64,000 nt of DNA from Anaerolineae bacterium. GTDB lineage: Bacteria; Chloroflexota; Anaerolineae; Aggregatilineales; Aggregatilineaceae. Numbering within the stretch: position 1 is the first letter of the stretch; each line of letters begins with the position of its first letter. The stretch covers positions 1 through 64,000 of the forward strand of contig JAFGNU010000017.1 in NCBI GenBank assembly GCA_016926875.1, read 5' to 3'. The notes beneath the pieces are model-generated. The model was not told the DNA's origin and did not search any database. It was given only the letters and a program-made list of their open reading frames with translations. The translations under genes were made by a program, and so were the position numbers. This document shows positions 33,925-42,471 of this stretch, piece by piece.

Positions 33925-34743
33925 ATGCTGCCCCAAGAAGCCATGATCGAGCGGGTGCGCGCGCTGTGCCAGCAGGATAAGCGGATCGACGCTGCCATGC
34001 TGTACGGCTCGTTCACATACGGCGAAGGAGACGCCTGTTCGGACATTGAGTTCCTGCTGTTTTTCACCGATGACACGTTCGACACGCTGGACCGGCGCGC
34101 GTGGCTGGAACAGATCGCGCCGGTTGAACTGCTGTATGTTAACGAGTTCGGGATCACGGTCGTGATCTTTGATAACCTGGTGCGGGGCGAGTTCCACTTT
34201 CACCGCGCATCCGAGGTCAGCGTCGGGGCGGCGTGGCCGGGCGTGATCACATTCCCATCGCTGGAAGCGGCGCTGCTGGTCGATAAATCCGGCGCGCTGA
34301 CGCCTTACCTGCTGCCGCTGCTCGATCCCCTGGACCGGCTGGCCCCGGATCGCCTGCAACCGGTGGTAGACGGTTTTATCAACTGGTGGTGGTTTGGCGT
34401 AACTGTGCTGCGCCGGGGTGAGCACGCCCGCGCGCTGGAAATCCTCAACATCACGCACCGCCACCTGTTGTGGATGGCGCGCGCGCTGGCCGGGCAAAGT
34501 TTTCACTGGCTGACGCCGTCGCGCCTGCTGGAACACGACCTGCCGCCGGAAACTTACGCCCGGTTCCGCGCCTGCACCGCCGCGCTGGACGCCGACGCGC
34601 TGCACATGGCGTATGCACGCGGCTGGGCGTGGGGCCGCGAGATGATGGCCGGTCTGCACAACCGCTTTGGGTTATCGATACCGGAAACGCTGTGCGCACG
34701 GCTGGCAGAGCAGATCGCGCCCGCCGGGGACGAATCGATCTAA
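33925..34743 (+). CDS. Lincosamide nucleotidyltransferase-like protein (Lnu(F)/Lnu(B) type)
   Basis: The 272-residue protein has the nucleotidyltransferase motif 'YGSFTYGEGDACSDIEFLLF', whose Gly-Ser and two Asp residues bind NTP and metal, followed by 'APVELLYVNEFGITVVIFDN' and 'VRGEFHFHRASEV'. From memory this order and the 273-residue length fit the Lnu(F)/Lnu(B) lincosamide adenylyltransferases well. The C-terminal half ('FINWWWFGVTVLRRGEHARA', 'ITHRHLLWMARALAG') is the helical part that contributes to drug binding. AGGAGAG precedes the ATG at 33925. It is most likely a chromosomal relative; whether it modifies lincomycin is unknown. Confidence 0.83.
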   Translation: MLPQEAMIERVRALCQQDKRIDAAMLYGSFTYGEGDACSDIEFLLFFTDDTFDTLDRRAWLEQIAPVELLYVNEFGITVVIFDNLVRGEFHFHRASEVSVGAAWPGVITFPSLEAALLVDKSGALTPYLLPLLDPLDRLAPDRLQPVVDGFINWWWFGVTVLRRGEHARALEILNITHRHLLWMARALAGQSFHWLTPSRLLEHDLPPETYARFRACTAALDADALHMAYARGWAWGREMMAGLHNRFGLSIPETLCARLAEQIAPAGDESI

Positions 34744-34836
34744 ACAGACATAGCGGCAGAAGCGCAAGAAGGGGTACACTTAGCGGCGTTTGAATCGATA
34801 CGCAGCTTAACACACACAGAAGGATAGCAACCGCCC

Positions 34837-35634
34837 ATGAAACGTTTTTTCACCCTGATCACACTGCTCGTTTTAGTGTTACTGGCGCTGGCTGCACCGG
34901 CTGCGGCCCAGGACCCGCAAACAACCATCCCGATCCTGGTACCGGAGGTGATCGCGGTGTACGATCACGATCCCGGCGCGTTTACGCAGGGCCTGCTGCT
35001 GCATAACGGCTTGCTGTACGAAAGCACCGGCGAGCACGGTGCATCCACGCTGCGCGAAGTCGATCCCGAAACCGGCGACGTGCTGCGTTCGGTGGATATA
35101 CCCGAAGAATACTTTGCGGAAGGGCTGGCGCTGGTTGATAACCGGCTGATCCAGTTGACATGGCAGTCGGGCGTGGCGTTCGTGTACGACCTGGACACGT
35201 TCGAGCAGATCGACACCTTCACCTACGAGGGCGAAGGCTGGGGCCTGTGCGCCAACGGTGACATCCTGTTCATGAGCGATGGTTCACCGGTCATCACCGC
35301 CCACGAGGCCGACTCGTTTGACCTGATCCTGGGCGCGATTGTCACCTATCAGAACTCGCTGGTATCCAAGATCAACGAACTGGAATGCGTGGGCGACAGC
35401 ATCTACGCCAATATCTGGAAAGAAAACGTCATCGTCCAGATCGACCGGGCCACCGGGCGCGTGGTAGCGTTGATCGATGCGTCCGACCTGCTGACACCCG
35501 AAGAGGCCGAGGCGCTGGAAGAAGGGCGAGAAGTGCTCAACGGCATCGCCTACAACCCCGACACCGACACATTCCTGCTGACGGGCAAACATTGGCCCAA
35601 GCTGTTCGAGGTGCGCTTCGTCGAGCCTGAGTAG
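34837..35634 (+). CDS. Secreted glutaminyl-peptide cyclotransferase (plant-type QC)
   Basis: The enzyme cyclises N-terminal Gln to pyroglutamate. The 265-residue protein has a signal peptide (about 1-24, 'AAAAQD', cleaved before DPQ) and the five-bladed propeller of the papaya-type QC family (PF05096). Signatures are 'HDPGAFTQGLLLHNGLLYES', 'YFAEGLALV', 'EGWGLCANG', 'INELECVGDSIYANIWKE' and 'LNGIAYNPDTDTFLLTGKHW'. It should act outside the cytoplasm on exported peptides. AAGGATAG lies upstream of the ATG. The gene ends in a perfect terminator at 35672-35698. Confidence 0.92.
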   Translation: MKRFFTLITLLVLVLLALAAPAAAQDPQTTIPILVPEVIAVYDHDPGAFTQGLLLHNGLLYESTGEHGASTLREVDPETGDVLRSVDIPEEYFAEGLALVDNRLIQLTWQSGVAFVYDLDTFEQIDTFTYEGEGWGLCANGDILFMSDGSPVITAHEADSFDLILGAIVTYQNSLVSKINELECVGDSIYANIWKENVIVQIDRATGRVVALIDASDLLTPEEAEALEEGREVLNGIAYNPDTDTFLLTGKHWPKLFEVRFVEPE

Positions 35635-35671
35635 CGCTTAACGGTTTTGGGGTGTATAATATTTTTATTAG

Positions 35672-35698
35672 AGTCCCCTAAAAATTAGGGGACTTTTT
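35672..35698 (+). terminator. Rho-independent terminator after the glutaminyl cyclase
   Basis: AGTCCCCTAA pairs with TTAGGGGACT with a 3-base loop, then TTTTT. This is the strongest terminator of the window. Confidence 0.92.
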
Positions 35699-35739
35699 CG
35701 AGTATGCGCTCCGTATAGTAGGGTAGAGGAGGCGAACCC

Positions 35740-36747
35740 ATGCGAGCGAAACACGCGCTGTCCCTGGGCCTTATGACACTGCTGCTGGTAGGCTGCGGTC
35801 CCGCCGGGATCGGCGGCGTGGCTTTGCCCTTGCTGTCGTTGTTTTTTACCCTGCCCACCCAGACAGCCGAGCAGCCCACCCTCTCGCCCGGCGTTGAGTA
35901 CGACCTGCTGATCCCGGTCGGGCGAACGCTCGTCGACGGCGCGAGTTCCTTCGAAATTCTGGTGGACTCCGAGCCATACGAACCGGCCCTGGTCTATGAT
36001 GAATTCGGCGGCTACTGGGCGCGCGTGCCGTTTGAGGCGGCGACTATCGATGTTGTGCTGCACATCACCCGGACTGCCGAAGCGTTCGATCCATATCACG
36101 AACCGGGCGGCGACGTGCAGCGCTGGCTGGCGCCATCCGACCTGATCGACTCAGATAATCCAACGCTGGTGGACAAGGTGAGCGAACTGGTGCAGGAAAC
36201 CGGCACGACACTTGACAAGGCAAAAAGCATCCAGCGGTTTGTCATGGCCCACCTGGAATTCAGGCATTACAAGGGGCATGATCGCTATTCCGCGTCGGAA
36301 AGCTACGAGATGGGCTATGGCACCTGCGTCAACCATGCGCGGCTGTTTGTAGCGCTGGCGCGGGCGGCGGGCATCCCGGCGCGGACCGTGTGGGGCGTGA
36401 TTTATGACAACGGCGCGTATGACTGGCACCACGAATGGGCCGAATACCTGGACGACAACGGCGCCTGGCACCCGCTGGACCTGACTTTTACAACATCCCT
36501 CGACCTGTCGGACGCCCGCTACCTGGACCTGATTTACGCGGCGGAAGAAAACCCGTACTATGCGCGCCTGCGCAATCAAACGTATTCACCCGATCAGCAG
36601 GAATTTCTCCTGGTGGATACCACGAACCCCTACGACGGGCATCTGGGGTTCGAGATCGTCGAAGCAGACACTCCCGACCGGTTCATCATTGAGAACCGGT
36701 TTACCATCGAACAACTGCCCGGCTATGTACCGGCGCATGTTCCATAA
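35740..36747 (+). CDS. Transglutaminase-like lipoprotein
   Basis: The 335-residue protein has a lipoprotein signal with lipobox 'LLVGC' (Cys about 19). A transglutaminase-core domain (about 165-265) carries the catalytic Cys in 'YGTCVNHARLFVALARAAGI', the His in 'YDWHHEWAEYL' and the Asp in 'HPLDLTFTT'. Bacterial members are mostly peptidases or protein cross-linkers acting at the cell surface. The Trp-rich region before it may be a substrate domain. AGAGGAGG lies about 9 bases before the ATG. It precedes an ABC transporter on the same strand, without overlap. Confidence 0.87.
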   Translation: MRAKHALSLGLMTLLLVGCGPAGIGGVALPLLSLFFTLPTQTAEQPTLSPGVEYDLLIPVGRTLVDGASSFEILVDSEPYEPALVYDEFGGYWARVPFEAATIDVVLHITRTAEAFDPYHEPGGDVQRWLAPSDLIDSDNPTLVDKVSELVQETGTTLDKAKSIQRFVMAHLEFRHYKGHDRYSASESYEMGYGTCVNHARLFVALARAAGIPARTVWGVIYDNGAYDWHHEWAEYLDDNGAWHPLDLTFTTSLDLSDARYLDLIYAAEENPYYARLRNQTYSPDQQEFLLVDTTNPYDGHLGFEIVEADTPDRFIIENRFTIEQLPGYVPAHVP

Positions 36748-36795
36748 TCACCAGCCGGGTTGATGCTCGAATCCCGGCCTCGAAGGAGCAACACT

Positions 36796-37692
36796 ATGAT
36801 CATTCAAACAGAAGGACTGACCAAGTACTACGGCAAGGCACGCGGTATCATCGACGTGGACCTGTTGGTGATGGAGGGGCAAATCTTTGGCTTTCTCGGC
36901 CCCAACGGCGCGGGCAAATCGACCACCATCCGCACGCTGCTGGATTTTATCCGGCCCACGCGCGGACGCGCCACAGTCTTAGGGCTGGATTCGCACCGGG
37001 ACATGTTGAAAATCCACGCCCGCGTGGGATTTGTACCCGGTGAACTGGCACTGTATCCCAAGCTGACCGGCGAGCAGTTTTTGCACTATATGGCGAACCT
37101 GCGCGGCGGGGTAGATTGGGAGTTTGTGCGCGAGTTGGCCGACCGGCTGGATTTTGAGCTGGAGCGCAAGATCAAAAGCTACTCGTCCGGCAACAAGCAA
37201 AAACTCGGCTTGATCCAGGCGTTTATGCACAAGCCGGAACTGCTGATCCTGGACGAGCCAACCGGCGGCCTCGATCCGCTGGTTCGCCAGGAGTTTTACG
37301 CGCTGCTCAAGGAAGCCAAGCAGGCCGGGCAGACGGTCTTCCTGTCCTCGCACAACCTGCCGGAAGTCGAGCGGGTGTGCGACCGGGTCGGCATCATCCG
37401 CGAGGGACGGCTGATCGCGGTCGAGGAAGTCGCCGCGCTCAAGTCGAAGGCGCTGCGCCACCTGGTGATCGTATTCGACGGCCCCGCCCCGGTCCAGGAT
37501 TTCATCAACCTGCCGGACGTGCGCGACGTGTCGGCGGTGAACTCACACCTGCGCTGCACCGTCGCCGGGACGCTGGACGCGGTCGTCAAGCAGGCGGCCA
37601 GGCATACAGTGGTCAACATGATCAGCGAGGAGCCAAACCTGGAAGACATCTTCCTGACCTTCTACGGCAAGGAGGCGAACCATGTTTCGTAA
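36796..37692 (+). CDS. ABC-2 type exporter, ATP-binding subunit
   Basis: The 298-residue protein has all ABC motifs: Walker A 'GPNGAGKST', the signature 'YSSGNKQKLGL', Walker B 'LLILDEPTGGLD' and the switch His in 'FLSSHNLPE'. The C-terminal 70 residues are the regulatory extension common to ABC-2 exporters. It should drive the permease encoded by the next gene. GAAGGAG lies upstream of the ATG at 36796. The substrate is unknown; such pairs export drugs, peptides or lipids. Confidence 0.92.
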   Translation: MIIQTEGLTKYYGKARGIIDVDLLVMEGQIFGFLGPNGAGKSTTIRTLLDFIRPTRGRATVLGLDSHRDMLKIHARVGFVPGELALYPKLTGEQFLHYMANLRGGVDWEFVRELADRLDFELERKIKSYSSGNKQKLGLIQAFMHKPELLILDEPTGGLDPLVRQEFYALLKEAKQAGQTVFLSSHNLPEVERVCDRVGIIREGRLIAVEEVAALKSKALRHLVIVFDGPAPVQDFINLPDVRDVSAVNSHLRCTVAGTLDAVVKQAARHTVVNMISEEPNLEDIFLTFYGKEANHVS

Positions 37693-38491
37693 CATCTTCT
37701 TCAAAACCCTGCGCGATATGCGCGTTTCACTGTTCTGGTGGACGCTCGGCATGGGCCTGATGAGCCTGTACATGATGACCTTCTACCCGACCATCCAGGA
37801 AAGCAGCGCCGAGTTACAGGAATACGTCGACAACCTGCCGGACAGCATGATGGCGCTCTTCGGCGGACAGGACACTATCGACGTCAGCAGCATCGAGGGC
37901 TTCCTGTCGATGGAGTTGTTCAGCTTCTTTTACCCGTTCATGACGGTGGTCTTTGCCGTGATGTACGGCGCGGGCTTCATCGGGCGCGAGGAAGAAGACG
38001 GGACGCTGGACGTGCTGCTGTGCACGCCGATACCACGCTGGCGGGTGATCCTGGACAAGTTCGCGGCGCTGGTAGTGTTTACGCTGGGTGTGCTGGCAGC
38101 AACTTACGCCGGGTTGATCATCGGCGGTGTGGCAGTAGGCATCGATGACTGGGACCCTGGCATTCTGCTGGTCGGCACGCTGAACATGCTGCCGATCACC
38201 CTGTTCTTTGGCGCGCTGGCGCTGTGCCTGACCGGCATCAAAGGCGGGCGCGGGCTGGGGCTGGGCGTCGGGTTTGGCTTCGCGGCGGGCAGCTACCTGA
38301 TCTTTTCGCTGGGCGAGCTGGCCGACATCCCCCGCTGGCTTCAGCAGTTGTCGCCCTGGTATTACTACCGGGGCATCGACGTGCTCTACGACGGGATGCA
38401 GGCCGGAAATGTGGCGCTGCTGCTCGGCCTGACGGCTGTCCTGGTGGCGCTGGGCATCTGGGGCTTCGAACGGCGCGACGTGGGCGTGTAA
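37682..38491 (+). CDS. ABC-2 type exporter, permease subunit
   Basis: The 269-residue protein has six membrane segments (about 18-38, 75-98, 115-140, 155-178, 192-212 and 240-260), as in ABC-2 permeases ('EEDGTLDVLLCTPIPRWRVI' is the coupling-helix region). Its ATG lies within the last codons of the ATPase gene (overlap of 11 bases), and AAGGAGG sits inside that gene, so the two are co-translated. The substrate is unknown. A large hairpin at 38509-38546 follows. Confidence 0.9.
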   Translation: MFRNIFFKTLRDMRVSLFWWTLGMGLMSLYMMTFYPTIQESSAELQEYVDNLPDSMMALFGGQDTIDVSSIEGFLSMELFSFFYPFMTVVFAVMYGAGFIGREEEDGTLDVLLCTPIPRWRVILDKFAALVVFTLGVLAATYAGLIIGGVAVGIDDWDPGILLVGTLNMLPITLFFGALALCLTGIKGGRGLGLGVGFGFAAGSYLIFSLGELADIPRWLQQLSPWYYYRGIDVLYDGMQAGNVALLLGLTAVLVALGIWGFERRDVGV

Positions 38492-38508
38492 GTCCACACA
38501 CAAACAGT

Positions 38509-38546
38509 TGGGGCGCACGCCGCCACACTCGCGGTCATGCGCCCCA
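38509..38546. terminator. Bidirectional hairpin between ABC transporter and small gene
   Basis: TGGGGCGCA (38509-38517) pairs with TGCGCCCCA (38538-38546) around a 20-base loop. It separates convergent genes and has no T-tract. Confidence 0.5.
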
Positions 38547-38575
38547 CGCTGCTAGTTCCCCACCCAACAGCCGAG

Positions 38576-38785
38576 TCAGTTTTCCAGGATGTTGTGCTCT
38601 TCGCCCGGCCAGGCGAAAGCCCGCTGCCGACCGGGCAGGTCGTTGTATTCCTCGGCTGTCAGCGTCAGGCCATCCGACAGGCGTGTCGTGGTGCCATCGC
38701 CGTTGTTTTGCCAGAACTCGATCCGGGTGCTCCGGCGCAGGTTCAGCAGATAATCCAGGTTGACATTCCGCGACTGTATGCTCAT
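38576..38785 (-). CDS. Small protein, function unknown
   Basis: The 69-residue product ('LLNLRRSTRIEFWQNNGDG' then 'LTAEEYNDLPGRQRAFAWPG') has no membrane segment or known domain; it looks like a small beta/alpha module. An ATG at 38785 has CGGAG 6 bases upstream; a GTG codon directly before it is less well placed. The longer opposite-strand frame here is rejected because it lacks such a site and a sensible composition. Confidence 0.55.
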   Translation of the reverse strand: MSIQSRNVNLDYLLNLRRSTRIEFWQNNGDGTTTRLSDGLTLTAEEYNDLPGRQRAFAWPGEEHNILEN

Positions 38786-39179
38786 CACTCACTCCGTCAA
38801 AAACCGATCAAACGGATAAAAGGGTTGATCGATAGGCCCATCGGACACTTGCGCGCAGCTACACGTTGAGTCGCCGGATCACGGGTAAACGGGCTGCCGT
38901 CAGTAGGCGCGGCGCTATGAATTTGACGCATTTTTATATCTTTTTTGCAGTCGCAGGCTGCCCCCGCTCGATTTCCCTCACAACGCATTCAGCATTATCA
39001 TTGGTGGGACAAACTGCCATGGTCGGCACAGCGTCCGGCCAGGCAACACCGTGCAGGGCCAAAACCCTGCGCGACGATTGACCTTATAAGTTACCGACCG
39101 ATGCCGGACAGGGCACGGGCTTGCCTGCTCTCGTATCGCTGCTCCCCGGCGCGTTCCAGCAGTCTATGAAAGGACGCCT
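38786..39179. other. Intergenic region upstream of purC
   Basis: This 394-base divergent gap holds a short hairpin (GCAGGG, 39053-39058, with CCCTGC, 39065-39070) and a T-rich patch around 38931-38946. I see no recognisable riboswitch, promoter or repeat, although purine genes are often regulated in such leaders. Confidence 0.4.
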
Positions 39180-40154
39180 ATGTTAACCCCTGCGCAAATC
39201 CGCCCCGCGATCCCGCTGGCAATCGAGTCCGTCGAACTGCCCGGCCTCACTGCCGAACGTGGCAAGGTACGGGACAACTACGTGCTTTCTGATGGGCGGC
39301 GCGTGCTAATCGCGACCGATCGCTGCACCGTGTTTAACCAGCCGATCGGGCAGGTGCCCTACAAAGGCCAGATCGTCAACGAACTAACAAGCTGGTGGTT
39401 TGAGCATACCGCCAACATCGTGCACAACCACACCATCGACGTGCCCGATCCCAACGTGACCATCGGGCTGACCGCCAACCCGCTGCCGGTGGCGGTCGTG
39501 GTGCGCGGCTTTATCAGCGGGATCACGCCCACCAGCCTGTGGGCGCAGTACGAGCAGGGCGCGCGCACGATCTACGGCATCCGGTTTCCCGACGACCTGC
39601 GTAAAAACCAGGAGCTTGAACACCCGATTGTCACCGCCACATCCAAAGAATTCGGCAAAACCCACGATCACCCGCTGACCCACGATGAAGTGATCGGGCT
39701 GGGCATTCATCCGGCGCTGTGGGAGCGCGTCCAGGAAACAGCGCTCAAGCTGTTCCTGCGCGGGCGGCAGCTCAGCATCCTGGCCGACCTGATCCTGGTG
39801 GACAGCAAGTATGAATTTGGACTGGACCTCAACGGCGACCTGATCCTGATCGATGAACTGCATACCCCCGACAGCAGCCGCTTCTGGAAAGCCGAAACCT
39901 ACGACGAACTGTTCGAGAACGACCAGGAGCCGGAAAACTTCGACCTGGAATTTGTCCGGTTGTGGTACCAATCCCACGGGCACGACGACCAGGCCGCGCT
40001 GCCGCCGCTGCCGGAAGATATGATCATCAGTGTCAGCCAGCGCTACCAGTGCGTATACGAACTGCTGAGTGGCGAGCCGTTTGATCCCGCCGAATACCCG
40101 GCCCAGGAACGCATTCTGGCTGCGCTGCGCCGCGTGGGCATCCTCGGCAGCTAA
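39180..40154 (+). CDS. purC: Phosphoribosylaminoimidazole-succinocarboxamide synthase
   Basis: PurC joins CAIR and aspartate with ATP to form SAICAR in purine synthesis. The 324-residue protein carries 'ERGKVRDNYVLSDGRRVLIA', 'TDRCTVFNQPIGQVPYKGQI', 'VVVRGFISGITPTSLWAQY', 'ILVDSKYEFGLDLNG' and 'DELHTPDSSRFW', all standard for the longer SAICAR synthetase type (versus about 240 residues in short PurC). AAAGGACG precedes the ATG. The next gene starts 16 bases later, and purD lies 2.3 kb downstream on the same strand. Confidence 0.96.
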   Translation: MLTPAQIRPAIPLAIESVELPGLTAERGKVRDNYVLSDGRRVLIATDRCTVFNQPIGQVPYKGQIVNELTSWWFEHTANIVHNHTIDVPDPNVTIGLTANPLPVAVVVRGFISGITPTSLWAQYEQGARTIYGIRFPDDLRKNQELEHPIVTATSKEFGKTHDHPLTHDEVIGLGIHPALWERVQETALKLFLRGRQLSILADLILVDSKYEFGLDLNGDLILIDELHTPDSSRFWKAETYDELFENDQEPENFDLEFVRLWYQSHGHDDQAALPPLPEDMIISVSQRYQCVYELLSGEPFDPAEYPAQERILAALRRVGILGS

Positions 40155-40169
40155 CCGGGCGGGAGTCGG

Positions 40170-42260
40170 ATGCACCAGCCGGACACGACACGCAAACGCG
40201 CCGCCGCCTTAACGGCCATGGTTATCTGGGCGGCGCTCGTTTTGGGACTGTATTACTGGGTGCACAAGCCGCTGACGCCCCCCTTGATGCGCGCGTTGGG
40301 CGGGGCGCTGCTGGACGTGGTGACGGCGGCGGTATGTGTGGCGCTGGCGGGCGGGCTGGGACGGCGGCTGCTGCGCCCGCTCGATCTGTCTGATTGGAGC
40401 ATCCCGGAACGAGCGGCAGGCGCGGCGTTGGTCGGGTTGGGCGCGCTGTCACTGCTGATCTTTGCGGTCGGCGTGGTGGTGCTACATGCGCTCAGCATGA
40501 TCGCGCTGGCGGTGCTGGTAGCAGTCCTGACACGGGCCGACCTGGCCGCCTGGCTGCGCGACCTGGGGGCATGGGCGCAGAATGGGCTGCCGCGCGACGG
40601 TTGGACGCGCTTCCTGGCGATCAGTGTGCTGGTGCTGCTGGTTGCGGCGTTGATCCTGTCCACCCTGCCGCCAAGCAAGTGGGACGTGCTGACCTACCAC
40701 CTGGCCGGGCCGGAAGGCTACGCCGATCACGGGCGTTTTTACGCCATGCCGCACAATCATTTCCTGGGCTTCCCCCAACTGGTCGATACGCTGTACGCGG
40801 CTGAGATCGCGGTTACCGGGCGGCTGACGTCAGGCGGGCCGCTGCACTGCTTGATCGGCGCGCTGGCGCTGCTTTTGACGGGCGGTTACGCGGCACGCCA
40901 CGCGGGCAGGACGGCTGGCTGGCTGGCAGCGGCGTTGATCATCACGCCGGTCACGATCTGGTTGGAGATGACGTTTGCCTACGTGGACCTGATGCCGATG
41001 GGCCTGGCAATGGTTGGGCTGGCGGTGGCCGGTAGCTGGAACGACACGCGCTCCCGGAACAGGTACCTGGTGCTGCTTGGCGCCGTTGCGGGCTTTGCAA
41101 TGGGCACCAAGTACACCGCGCTGTGGCTGGGCGCCGGGTTGGGACTGCTGGTACTGTGGCTGGGCCGGACGGACGGCTGGCGGGCGCTGGTGCGGTACGG
41201 GCTGATCTACGGGATCACGGCGGCTTTGGTCACTTTGCCGTGGTTGGTTCGCAATGCCGCCTGGTACGATAACCCGGTCTACCCGTTCGTGTTCGACGCG
41301 GGCGAGATGGACGCGCTGCGCCGGGACTGGTACAGCCAGCCGGAATCGGGCCTGATCTACCGCCCGGCGGAGGCGTGGCAGATTCCGATCATGCCGCTGG
41401 CGGCGACGGTCTTTGGCGTGGAAGGCTCCGGCACCTATTCAACCGACATCGGGCCGCTGTTTGTGATCCTGCTGCCGCTGCTGGCGCTGACCTGGGCGCA
41501 GTTGGCCGCTGCCGAACGCGCCATGATCCGGCAGGCGCTGGTCCTGGCGGGCGTGATGACCGCCTGCTGGGTGGCATCGGCGGCGGTTGGTTCGTATATG
41601 AACATCCAGACACGCCTGGTGCTGTACATCTTCCCACCGCTGGCCGTGGTGGCCGCGCTGGCGCTGGAATCGCTGCGCCGCCTGCCGGACAAACCGCTCA
41701 ACCTGGGCTTTGTGCTGCGCGCAATGGTTGGGCTGGTGATCGTTTTTGCGCTGATCGACGGGGCGCGGATCGTCGTCACCAGCGGCATTCACGCTTACTA
41801 TTCCGCCGAAGACGACTATCAAGATGCGTTCATGGCTCACAAACTCGGCTGGCACTACGAAGCCATCATCCGGCAGGTGAACACGCTGCCGCCGGGGTCG
41901 TGCGTGCGGCTGCTGTGGGAGCCGCGCTCGCTGTACTGCGACGAAACGCGGGTAAGCTGCCGCCCGGATTCGCTGATGGATGCTTGGTACTATGCCCGGC
42001 GGACGGTAGGCGGCGGTGATCCGGCGGCGATTGCAGCAGCATGGCAGGCTGACGGTGATCCCGATTACCTGCTGGTCTACGAGTTTGGGCGGCGCTATGA
42101 GCGCGACCACAGCGACCAGTACGACCCGGCAGACTGGGCGGCGTGGGATGTCTTTGTGGCGGATCACCTGGATGAGGTATGGCGAGGCGGCAACGCCGAC
42201 GATGACATCCAGTATATCCTGTACACGTGGCGCCGCTCACCGGAGAATCCGATACAATAA
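40170..42260 (+). CDS. Multi-pass membrane glycosyltransferase (PMT/ArnT-like)
   Basis: The 696-residue protein has about 11-13 membrane helices spread over residues 12-540 and a C-terminal soluble domain (about 560-696). The extracytoplasmic loop with 'PPSKWDVLTYHLAGPEGYAD' and 'PHNHFLGFPQLVDTLYAAEI' is the expected acidic/His region of GT-C enzymes, which use polyprenyl-phosphate sugars. 'YVDLMPMGLAMVGLAV' and 'KYTALWLGAGLGLLVLWLG' are typical helices. The acceptor (protein, lipid or wall glycan) is unknown. It is followed by a repeat and a terminator and probably shares the purC transcript. Confidence 0.82.
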   Translation: MHQPDTTRKRAAALTAMVIWAALVLGLYYWVHKPLTPPLMRALGGALLDVVTAAVCVALAGGLGRRLLRPLDLSDWSIPERAAGAALVGLGALSLLIFAVGVVVLHALSMIALAVLVAVLTRADLAAWLRDLGAWAQNGLPRDGWTRFLAISVLVLLVAALILSTLPPSKWDVLTYHLAGPEGYADHGRFYAMPHNHFLGFPQLVDTLYAAEIAVTGRLTSGGPLHCLIGALALLLTGGYAARHAGRTAGWLAAALIITPVTIWLEMTFAYVDLMPMGLAMVGLAVAGSWNDTRSRNRYLVLLGAVAGFAMGTKYTALWLGAGLGLLVLWLGRTDGWRALVRYGLIYGITAALVTLPWLVRNAAWYDNPVYPFVFDAGEMDALRRDWYSQPESGLIYRPAEAWQIPIMPLAATVFGVEGSGTYSTDIGPLFVILLPLLALTWAQLAAAERAMIRQALVLAGVMTACWVASAAVGSYMNIQTRLVLYIFPPLAVVAALALESLRRLPDKPLNLGFVLRAMVGLVIVFALIDGARIVVTSGIHAYYSAEDDYQDAFMAHKLGWHYEAIIRQVNTLPPGSCVRLLWEPRSLYCDETRVSCRPDSLMDAWYYARRTVGGGDPAAIAAAWQADGDPDYLLVYEFGRRYERDHSDQYDPADWAAWDVFVADHLDEVWRGGNADDDIQYILYTWRRSPENPIQ

Positions 42261-42285
42261 GTACAATAAACGGCTAGTAGAGCCT

Positions 42286-42382
42286 GGCAGAAGTAAACAG
42301 GTGTTTTTTAGTAGGGGCGACCCGGTGGGTCGCCCAGGGCGAGTCACCGACTCGCCCCTACACAACCCTGGCGATAATTCCG
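42286..42382. repeat. 97-bp dispersed repeat with cruciform core, copy 2
   Basis: It aligns to 22125-22221 without gaps. The core 42311-42361 has outer arms GTAGGGGC and GCCCCTAC and two inner hairpins (GGGCGACC/GGGTCGCCC and GGGCGAGTC/GACTCGCCC). Confidence 0.78.
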
Positions 42383-42400
42383 CCGACGTGTACTAGATTG

Positions 42401-42427
42401 AACCCCCTCGCGCAGGAGCGGGTTTTT
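42401..42427 (+). terminator. Terminator upstream of purD
   Basis: CCCCCTC and GAGCGGG form an imperfect hairpin, followed by TTTTT at 42423-42427. It ends the purC/glycosyltransferase unit. Confidence 0.75.
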
Positions 42428-42471
42428 ATACATTTGGAACGGGCTAATACTGCTTAAGAAAGGACCCAGTT

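Noticed and set aside
38537-38869. Plus-strand open frame of 110 codons
   Set aside because: It lacks a ribosome-binding site and overlaps the hairpin and the better-supported minus-strand small gene.
38786-39179. Purine riboswitch upstream of purC
   Set aside because: I could not find the conserved junction sequences or the two kissing loops. Only a short hairpin is present.
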